A DNA stretch of 64,000 nucleotides from Ryuthela nishihirai (Eukaryota; Arthropoda; Arachnida; Araneae; Heptathelidae). The stretch is taken from assembly GCA_038380435.1 (NCBI GenBank), contig JAWZYU010000010.1:46410135-46474134 (forward strand). Direction: 5' to 3'. This document shows positions 55,330 through 64,000 of this stretch, piece after piece (positions within the stretch are counted from its first letter, which is position 1; each line of letters opens with the position of its first letter). The notes under the pieces were generated by a model. The model saw nothing but the letters and a program-made list of their open reading frames with translations. It was not told the DNA's origin and ran no database searches. Made by a program: the position numbers and the translations under genes.

Positions 55330-55980
55330 CAGCTCCATGTTGTGAATAGTAACTCAGATACAAAACTCAATAACTTCTAAACAGGCTTTTTTATGGAAAA
55401 AAATCCGATTTAAGATAAATTAAAGCTTTCCATCAAATCTATTTCAATATATATTTTCAATAATATTCGTTTAGTATTTAAAGAGTTACGGAAATTGAAA
55501 TATTCACACTAAAATTGCTAGTTTAAATAACTCACCTGCAAAGTCAAAAAAAAAAGTTAGAACAAAAGCAATAATTGTTGTAATAATTTTTAGTATATAA
55601 CGTAATTTGAGCAGTTCTATTTGTAATCATGTTACGCAGAATTGTGTTTTTTTAATAATGGGAAATATTGGAGTTATGTGAAATATGAATATTCTACAAT
55701 ACCTTCAGTAGTTGGGATTTTTTGTTATTTGTACCATTTGTTTTTAACGTATACAATGTCATCCCTTATATGCTATTTTCTGATTGCTGGGGAGGGAAGG
55801 GACCTAGCTTTATGACACTGCACTTGTCAGATAGAATATATCAGAAATGTGGAAGCAAGGTGGTCAGTTTTCTGTGAAATACATACAGGAAAGCCGTCCA
55901 TGCATTCAAAGTGCGAAACATTTCCCATCACATGCTAGATGAGATGAAGTATGGTCATTGTGTGGAACAATCGTTGGAAT
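55330..55980. other. Intronic AT-rich spacer
   Basis: Nothing recognised. Confidence 0.4.
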
Positions 55981-55982
55981 CA

Positions 55983-56398
55983 GGGACGTACCCAGGATAT
56001 TGGGATCGTCTCCCCTCGTGCTCCCCGAAAATTCGTTCGTCTCATACGAAATCTTAAATTGGTCTACCTACTTTGAAATCCAAAATAGTTGTCTTTACAT
56101 AATTTCATTTTAGCCTCAGAGTACATATGTGTATATGTCTGACAATAAAATAGATTTAAAAATCAAATATAGCAAACAACCAACAAATATAGCGATCATT
56201 AGAATATCATTTTAATTTTAGTATCCATTAGAAATATTATCTTTAATATATAGGATTTACCCTTAAATTGGCATTCATTAGAATATCATTTTAATTTTTA
56301 TTGTCAGGGGAATATTTTGTAATTGGGAAACCCTTCTTCAGTCTTATCCTCATATCCCCCCCCACCCCAGAAACTAAATCCTGTGTATGTGCGTGGGT
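55983..56398. mobile_element. Possible small DNA transposon
   Basis: The left end 'CAGGGACGTACCCAGGAT' and the complement of the right end ('CACGCACATACACAGGATTT') look like diverged inverted termini around an AT-rich interior with C-rich sub-terminal runs. It holds a 25-bp direct repeat (ATTAGAATATCATTTTAATT at 56200 and 56279). No target-site duplication confirmed. Confidence 0.35.
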
Positions 56399-56850
56399 GT
56401 CATGGGCAGACTCATACTAGACGTTACAGAGTTGAATCGTGCATCTCACTAACGGAAGAGTTAGTGACTATGCAGTGATCGAAGAATTCGATGGGATTGA
56501 GATCAGAGGAAATATCTTAATGTAGGGATTGATGGATTTCAGCCCGAGTTATTAGAATAGTCTGTGTGCTAAAGCCAATTACATTTATTTTTATCTTTGT
56601 GTAATTAAATGATTGAAACAGTCTATATGATTGAAGAGCTATAAGGTTAACATTAGGGAGCGATAATCAACTTCTTAACACGTGTCTCAGCAACAGGATG
56701 ATAACGTTAGTGTTATGGAACGAATAAATTTCATTGTTTAAGTTTTCCTTAACTGCATGCCAAATTATTCATCAGTCAAAAGAGACTGTGTTGTTAGGAT
56801 TTATTACATTAACGATCCCCTGAAGGACGCCACATTCAGGTGCAGTTAAT
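56399..56850. other. Intronic spacer
   Basis: Nothing recognised. Confidence 0.4.
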
Positions 56851-59195
56851 GAATGACACTGATTTACAAGTTTTTTATAACATGAACAATTATAGCTGCC
56901 TTTAACTACTCTTCAGGTGCTGATTTCAGACCATAAAAAATTCTGGCCTTAAATATTGGCTAGCACGTTACGTTTTTATGTTATTGATCATTTTGACTCC
57001 TATTAAGATCTTCCTATACCAACACCTCCAGGCAATTGGGAAGATACTAGAGAGTTTACTTTTTTAGTTGGCAACACTGATTTCCAAGTGGGAGAAAACA
57101 TGTAACAGTAACGTAACCTCAGATCGCCATTCTTATTGTTTCCATTGTAGGAGGAACACGTGCTTCACGTTGAAGGGTGAATTTTCGCGTTTAAATGGTG
57201 CAAAGGCAGCGTCGCGGATGAGTTAATATGCCAGATAAGCTTTCTTATGTGTGTGGAAATTAAATTTTAAAATCCCAGGGTCGTTCTTTGAGAAAAATTG
57301 TGAAGAAAGCCTACAACTTCTATTTTGAATGTCTTGTTAGAGATCAGGACAAACAATGAGCTCCACATGTGTGCTGCATTTCGTGCTTTGTTGGCCTAAG
57401 TGAATGGTTGAAAAGTAAGATAAAATCCATGTCCTTTGCGGTTCCAATAGTTTGGCACGAGCCAACTAATCACTTGCATGATTGCTATATTTGTTTAACT
57501 AAAGTGTCGATTTTCAAAACAGAACAAAAGCAAAATACAGTATCCAAATGTACCTTCAGTCATTAGGCCAGTTTCTCATAGAGAAGATCTTCCTATATCA
57601 ACACCCACAACCAACTGGGAGGAGATGGATTCAAATTCATCAGAGGAAGACTGAGACACATACAGATCTTGATCCTACATACACCTTTAAAAAATTAGAC
57701 GATCCTCATCTGATTCAACAAAATAAACTAAATTACCTTGTTCGAGACCTAGGACTTTCCAAACAACAAGTTGAGGTTTTAGGTTCAAGACTTCAAGAGG
57801 GAAATTTTCTGGCCAAGGGTACCAGAGTTTCTCTGTTCGGAACGAGAAATCTGTCTTTATCTGCTTATTACGAGATGCAAGATGGTTTGTATTTCTGCAT
57901 AGATATTTCAGGGCTGATGGAAGAAATTGGAACAACTCACAATCCTAAGGAATGGCGTTTATTTATAGATTCGTCAAAATTCAACTTAAAAGCTGTCCTT
58001 TTGCCTAAAAGAAATCAAAAATCTTCCATTCCAGTGACACATGCTGTGGGAATAAAGGAAACTTATTTAAGCATGGAAAAAATACTGACTGCTATAAAAT
58101 ATGACCAGTTTAAGTGAACAATATGTGGTGATCTAAAAGTCATATCTCTCTTGCTCTGGGCTTCAAGGAGGTTTCATAATATTTTGCTGTTTTCTGTGTT
58201 TGTGGGACAGTAGGGCCTACTAAAAAACGAAAGACTGGCCCCAAAGAGATGCTTTTATTCCTGGAAAGAGTAATGTGAGGTAAAATCCTCTAGTTGACCC
58301 CTTTGATGTTCTGCTCCCACCACTACACATCAAACTGGGGTTTATGAAAAACTTTTTAAAGGCTATGTACAAAACTGGTAAAGGGTTATTGCACTTGAAG
58401 AAAAAATTTCCAAAACTAAGTGATTACAAACTCAAAGAGCGATCTTTGTTGGTCCTCAGATCAGCAAGCTACTGAATGACACTGTCTTCGAAGAAAAACT
58501 GAATGTGAAGGAGCGAGCTGCATGAAAATCCTTCACGCCTGTGGTCCAGGGTTTTCTGGGTAATCACAAAGAGGAAAACTACCATCAGCTCATTCAAGAT
58601 CTCAAAAATTATGAAAATCCTGGCTGCCGAATGTCTTTGAAGATCCATTTCTTGCACTCGCATTTCGACTTCTTTCCGAAGAACTTAGGAGCTGTCAGTG
58701 ATGAACAAGGGGAAATATTTCATCAAGATATCCGAACCATGGAGGAGAGATACCAAGGCAGATGGGACGCAGAAACGATGGGTGACTACTGCTGGTTTTT
58801 GCAGAAGGAAGATATCTCAGAACATAAAAGACAAAAATGAACTTCTTGTAAATATAATATAATCCATATTTTCTTGTTTTGCGTTTCAATATTATTTCAT
58901 TTGTTACTTTATATTCAGTGGTCTATAACTGTAATATTTCTAATTTTTTCACTGTAATCATGTAATTAATTGATGAGTTTTAAGTTGCAATTTAATAAAA
59001 TAGTCACATTTTTTTTCATTTCCTAGATATGCGTATTCATTGAAATTTGAAATACATCAATCCGTAATTTAGAAAAAAACTATATGTGCTGCAGATTTTT
59101 CACAGTCATATTTCAATTCACCACCCCAAAATTAGTTAAGAACATCCTATTTGACCTGTTATAAAAAAAAGTTCAGTGTGTTGTCTAGTGTAATT
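56851..59195 (+). mobile_element. Uncharacterised coding repeat, copy 3 (most complete)
   Basis: About 2.3 kb on the plus strand, antisense to the surrounding chitin-binding gene. A lead sequence ('GATTTACAAGTTTTTTATAACA') is followed by a coding region of about 57195-58840 and 3' sequence shared with copy 1 to about 59195. Copies 1 and 2 are deletion and truncation variants of this. No inverted termini or flanking duplication could be defined, so the mobility mechanism is unknown. Confidence 0.85.
57195..58840 (+). pseudogene. Repeat-encoded protein of unknown function (candidate RNase-H-fold enzyme)
   Basis: The coding region is about 1.65 kb (~548 codons) with a few frame breaks. Order of blocks: ATG at 57195, a cysteine pair near LSYVCGN, a GDQDK-x-W block, FAVPIVWHEPTNHLHDCYIC, then from about 57690 HLIQQNKLNYLVRDLGLSKQ and VEVLGSRLQ. 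Next come EWRLFIDSSKFNLKAVLL (about 57950) and, 54 residues later, CGDLKV (about 58125). After a shift comes a CCFLCLWDS-like block, PPLHIKLGFMKNF (about 58315), then 58541-58840 with FLGNHKEENYHQ, SLKIHFLHSHFDFFP, GAVSDEQGE, FHQDI and MEERYQG, ending KRQK. The two Asp motifs, each in a hydrophobic strand, are spaced as in RNase-H-like transposases. That interpretation is inference; I cannot name the family. Confidence 0.72.
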
Positions 59196-60180
59196 GGTTC
59201 AACACGCTTCAACACTGACAGCGGAATGAACAATCCGTGATCCTAAGTTCAGTATAAATATGAAATATTCTCTCTCACATCGGCGGATCACGACATATAA
59301 ATTAGAGTATTTTTAGTAGTTCGCGTGATAATCATGTAATTTCCCTCAATTTTGGATTTTTCTTTTTCTTTTTGCAGAAGAGCCAACTTGCTAAACGTTT
59401 CCGTTTCCATAACTCTGTAAATACCTAAAAGATATACATGAAATCGAGATTTACATAGATTTGATTGTGATCTTTATATTATCGCTAGTCACATTCTTTC
59501 ATACAAAGATTATTTAAGAAGTTACTCATTTCTATATCTGAATTACTTTTGACATAACATGGAACTTTGTTTAATAAAGTATCTGCTGAACGTATGTTTA
59601 GTAGCAATTTGTTATAACACGACGTGTTTCTAAAGTTTGATATGCTTAGGACCGCTGTATTGTTGGTTCTCTTTATAGTGCTGTTTCATCGAATATGCAT
59701 TTCGTGTTTTTTCATATTCGATTTATAACTAGTCTCAACTTTATAATTAAATATGCACGTAAAAGAGGATTTTTTTAATTATCTTAATTTGGTTATTATA
59801 TTAAAGTAGCGTTATTCTTGAATACTTAAGTTGTTTTTCATATCCAAGAGTTTGCTTCTAATGTATTAAAAACCAGCTCGTTATAGTATAAGGGAATTCA
59901 ACTGTAGAAGTAGAGTAAAACTAATTAAATGACTAAGATAATTTAGCTAATAGAGACAACATTTATTTTTGGTTTGCTGAACTTAAAATTGGTTCTTGCA
60001 AACCAGCCAAAATTTATTGACTGGTTCACGGAAACAATCCTAATCCGGCTTCAGGACACTCCTGGTAATAAGATTTAGGAAGGCGGATGGGTGATTTTTC
60101 CACACTGCCTAATTATAAAAGTTATGTTATTAGTCAATTTTTTACATTCAACAAATTTATATTATGAGAGAAATGAAAAA
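59196..60180. other. Intronic AT-rich region
   Basis: No element or gene recognised between the coding repeat and the 60-kb exon. Confidence 0.45.
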
Positions 60181-60183
60181 TAC

Positions 60184-60408
60184 CTTTGCAAGAAACTGAT
60201 GCACACTTCACTTTTTCAGGAAGATCACATGTTGCTGTATTCTTATTGAAGTACAATCCAGGTGGACATTCAAGGAGGAAAGCTTCTCGTTTACGACACG
60301 AGTAATACACGCTGCAATTAGATGGAGAAGGAACGTTGCAGGTGCAAGGCGGACAGTGGAAACCTTGATCACGATATTTCCCTCTGTTGTCGTCATTGTA
60401 ACTAGAGG
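60184..60408 (-). CDS. Chitin-binding type-2 (CBM14) domain exon of gene B, first seen
   Basis: A 225-nt internal exon. Acceptor CTTCAACAG precedes 60408 and donor AAAG|GTATTT follows 60184; both are phase 1. A polar leader (SSYNDDNRGKYRDQGF) precedes the domain. Cysteines run CPPC-x-C, SNC, VYYSC, LLEC, ATC and VKC (eight), with one more in the trailing ASVSC. GLYFN, the aromatic YYS and CDLPEKVKC are typical of peritrophin-A domains. As the most upstream exon seen, it still lacks a signal peptide, so the first exon lies further right, beyond or within 60.4-64 kb. The next exon is at 54856-55026. Function: extracellular chitin binding in cuticle or peritrophic-type matrix (family knowledge). 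Confidence 0.86.
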
Positions 60409-60917
60409 CTGTTGAAGAGATTATTATATTAAGCATTTGAAGAGAGAACTAAAAGAAATACATATTTCATGAACTACAGCACTTCCTTACATAGCTAATG
60501 TTAAATCGCTCACCGAATAATTTAGTCTTAAATTTCTGTTTAATTTAATAATCTTCAAAGAGATGATCATGAAATAATTCATTTCTTGTCGAGATTTACA
60601 TTCACTTATTACGAGGTGAAATCGATATGTAAAAGTGACAACGTGATGTATAAATTTAGAGGAACGGATCAATAAATAAGTTTCTTATTGATAAATTGCA
60701 AATAATACAAAGGACTTTATAGTCATTGTTTCCTGCAGTAATAACAATGAACTAGATATTATTATTTTAAACAAACAATGGAGATGAATGCACGATCCTA
60801 GGGGCCTGAGCGTTAGTTGAAAGCAAAACTCCTAAATATTAGAGGGTGTGGGCGTTCATATTTCTTTTGCGTGCTCACGTAATTTCTTATTAGAGGGGGA
60901 TCATTTGCTAAAGGCTA
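60409..60917. other. Intronic spacer
   Basis: Nothing recognised. Confidence 0.4.
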
Positions 60918-60918
60918 A

Positions 60919-61202
60919 AAGGGTTGGGTCGTTTTACCTCTGAACGGCACGCGTTTAACCACAAATGAGCTAAATGGCCAGGTCACAAGGACCCGGAGGG
61001 GGTCAAAGAAAGTTAGGGGAAAGGGACCCACTGGACAACTGTTGGGAGACAGATGGTAGCTTCTCGTCAAAACCAATCATCGTATTCTTTAAAGTGTACA
61101 GGGTATGACTCCCTCACACTTGGCCGCAGCTTAACGTCCCACCCGACGGACGGCGGCGTTCTCAAGCCCATCGGTGGCCTCTTTTGAACGACGGCAGGAC
61201 GC
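60919..61202 (-). mobile_element. SINE1 copy 18, lacking the tRNA head
   Basis: Minus-oriented tail (GGGTTGGGTC) and body to about 61202, where it stops before the head. Confidence 0.85.
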
Positions 61203-64000
61203 GAACGCTAAAATGGACTTTCCTGCGTGGGCGGTGAATAGTTGATCTGCGCGTGAATAATTTGGGCCAAACTTAATAGTTGCGCTCTCGCACATCTTTC
61301 TAGAGAGAACATTGGTTGAAAGATACTTATAGTTTTGGATCTATAAAAAATAGCTATAGGAAATATTTTTATTTCATATAATGTTTAACAGTATAAAAAC
61401 ATTTTTTGGAGATCTCACAACAGTGACTCTTTCGAGAAATCACCATACAAAAGTAATTTAGATAGCAAACATTAGACGCTACACTAGAGAAAATACACAA
61501 AAAAGGAAAACAACTCGGGAAACAAAAAAAAAATGGGAATAAAATTTCTAGCAACCAGAAAGTGTGAAAATATAAAAGTAATATTCAATAGCTATATAGT
61601 ATAAACATTACATACAACTCTCCTAGAATTTTAATGCAAAAACAATTTCCCCACCTAGTTTCATCACCTAGTTTCAAAACGTTTTTCTTTAGAACTTTAC
61701 AAAGTAAATGATGGTTTGTGATATTTTTCTTGCTGACTAGGAGAGAAAAAATATTTCGGTACTAAATATAAATAGCTGTGCCTAAAAATTTCCTTGTGTA
61801 ATTCCAGAATTGATAATTTTTGTTTTAATTATGTCCTAATTGATAATTATTTATATCAGTTTTAATTCTTTCATTTCTAAAATGGAATTTTTAGTTTACT
61901 GTTCTTAATTAATATTTTAAATGAATCAAGTCAGAAAGTTTTGCCTAGAGCTGAAGAGTGGCATTCAATTTCACTCAAGACTGCACATGACCATGTTAAC
62001 AACATTTATTTGCGTTACTAAATACTTACAAAGAAATATACATGCTATCCTACACTAGGGTCTCGCAACTACAGCTCAATTCTCTTCACGAAACGGTATC
62101 CCTCCCGCAGATTAACTAGCTATAGCCAGCACTGATGAGACTAAACACCACCGCTTGCAGCGCCACCTTTGGCATCCTGTAATATTTTAAATTTTCTCGC
62201 CATCTCTCAAAATGTGTGAACATCATGCATTACAGCCATTCTTTGTTTTATATTTCAGTGTCTGATAAATTATTTGTTTCCTTTGCTGTTCTTAATTGAA
62301 CTGTTTCTATCATATTTTTGAATATTTTTGGCGATCACATTAACCATTGCGACGTAGTATTTTGTCAAAACATTTTCCTTGACTGCAAGCTAACGTTCTT
62401 TATAGTTTCATCCGATCATATAAGCAATCATTGGCTTTCTGGTTATGAACATATTTTCAACTGTTATACACGCATGCTTGTTGACTTTTCTTCTGTTTGT
62501 TGTTCTTTTGCATTTAATTATTGGATCGAAAAAAAGTTTTTATTTCGCATCCTCGGAAGAAACTTTCATGCTAGAAAAAAGAAATACGTCAATGGAGTAA
62601 GCACTCGAGATCAAAGAGCTTGAAAAGCCAGCACAATTAAGGGGATGACGAAAACTTTTGGAACAACATTCGTTAGGCAGCTACTCGGCAGAAAAGCTAG
62701 CACGTCATTTATGTTACAATCGAATATATGAACGTCACCTATCATTGCTGACTTGCTTAACCTGTGTTCCCGCCTAACTGCACAGGAATCTTGGCCAAGA
62801 GGTCAAGATTCGTATGCAGTCGGTAGAAAATTCTTTCCACCGAATGTCACTCTGTGTACTGAGGTGAGCCTGTTCTTTTCATTGAAACACTAAACCGGAG
62901 TACAGAAGAAAAGCCGGGAGCAGTTTCTCATTTCTCTCTCCCTTTGATCAACTGAGTATTTACATGATAGGTCCGATCCCAGAGTAGCACATGGTCCATA
63001 CTAACTGCAAAGATGCAGTGTATTGGCTCCTATGTGTGTGTCGCCCCCCCATCCCCCCTCCACATCCTGTGATCAAGTGGCTTTTTCATGTTGCCTATGT
63101 TCATTGGCCCCCTCGTTCTTCGCTTGGCCGGTGGCTTGCAGACATTCACCTTTAAAATTATATTTGTGAATATTTATTTCAGTAGTAGAAAATAATTTCA
63201 GTGAACGAATCTATACTTTTCACATGCGACAATTGCATATTTAGGTATAGGAATGTGTACACTTTACGTATTTATAGGAAGAAGTCCTATGTCAAATAGT
63301 AGTATATACATTTTTTTTCAATGATATTTTCATTAGAAAAATGCCCCCCCCCCCCCCCCCTCCGACATCACACAAATTCTTGCTGCTTACTTATACCCAA
63401 GAAGAATGCGGATCATTTATCATTTGTTTTATCAGATAAGAATTATAAAAATGCAAAACTGTGTCGCTCAGATATAAAAATAACCCAATCCCAAACGCTT
63501 TTTAATTTATGTTCCGATGTTTAGATATTCAAGAAAGTTACCCTTCTGTACTACAATAATCAATCAAATTAAATGTGGGAAAGAGTTTAATTCAAATTTC
63601 ATTGAAATTGTTTATAATTTGAATTACTCAATTTTTATAACCTTATCGTTTTGTGTATTCATCTATTGAAATTGTCCTGAATCAATTATTTATGATCCTT
63701 TCGTAATTTTATTTCTTGCAACCTATTCTCTTTATTACGCATTAAAATATATTGAAATTGTTCTCTTAAATTGTTTTGGGAAAGTACGAAGTAATTGTTT
63801 TGGGAAGTTTATTGTTTGGGAAGTTTTCATTGGTACGTTATGTTTAATAAGTAAATAAATAATAAAATTAACAAACATTCACACGGGCCTGAGGAATAAG
63901 TGCTCGGTGGCCTCTTTGATTGAACCGTATTGATTTAGACTAAACTCTGGATGTCGTTAACTCAACTGGAAGAATAACGTATCGCCTGTCCTATGCTTGT
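61203..64000. other. 2.8-kb right-hand region without a supported gene
   Basis: No CBM14 exon, LINE or SINE match. 62.05-62.2 kb and 62.6-63.15 kb are less AT-rich than their surroundings and could be regulatory or part of an unrecognised repeat. A CTCF-like word lies near 62.16 kb and a C run at 63344-63361. A 101-aa plus frame at 62318-62623 shows no domain. Confidence 0.4.

Noticed and set aside
62318..62623. 101-codon plus frame starting MNIFGDHINHCDVV
   Set aside because: No recognisable domain, AT-driven composition and no exon signals; chance length cannot be excluded.

Overview
This window is AT-rich, intron- and repeat-dominated animal DNA, most likely from an arthropod and probably a chelicerate such as a spider. 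Three things point that way. There are four separate exons encoding chitin-binding type-2 (CBM14/peritrophin-A) domains. All their boundaries fall in phase 1 between good GT/AG signals, and they are separated by introns of 5-11 kb. The repeat mix (RTE-like and RNase-H-bearing LINEs, tRNA-derived SINEs, Tc1, hAT, MITEs) also fits. The species call is inference; nothing in the sequence names it.

Host genes all lie on the minus strand. From right to left there are CBM14 exons at 60184-60408, 54856-55026 and 47429-47650, then a signal-peptide exon at 12425-12485, then another CBM14 exon at 1010-1231 that continues off the left edge. The simplest reading is two neighbouring secreted chitin-binding genes. 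Gene B has exons at 60, 55 and 47 kb, and its first and last exons were not found. Gene A starts at 12.49 kb and runs past position 1. A single long gene with an internal alternative start is also possible. Three of the four domains carry an extra N-terminal cysteine cluster (CPxxC or CPxC followed by xC), giving eight cysteines rather than six.

Most of the rest is mobile DNA. (1) An RTE-like LINE is present as a nearly intact 3.6-kb copy with a 10-bp target-site duplication (49734-53334, minus), an old full-length copy (7136-10728, plus) and four truncated copies. (2) SINE1, about 385 bp with a tRNA-Thr(CGT)-like head, has about 18 copies. (3) SINE2, about 190-220 bp, has six copies and a 3' end resembling that of the LINE. 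(4) There are three Tc1-like transposase relics. (5) A 623-bp hAT deletion derivative has 8-bp target-site duplications. (6) Two MITEs share one terminal repeat. (7) Three copies of a protein-coding repeat (15.25-17.05 kb minus, 28.83-29.98 kb plus, 56.85-59.19 kb plus) have an unknown enzymology but show RNase-H-fold-like landmarks. (8) There are remnants of two further LINE lineages, two arrays of a 118-bp tandem repeat, and a cluster of unrelated tandem repeats at 45-47.4 kb.

The most interesting items for follow-up are the uncharacterised three-copy coding repeat, the SINE2/LINE shared tail, a frameshift shared by two LINE copies, a set of perfect short hairpins that look like template-switch mutations, and SINE copies carrying patches of sequence found elsewhere in the window. 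Large intervals (for example 18.05-22.2 kb and 61.2-64 kb) contain no gene I can support.
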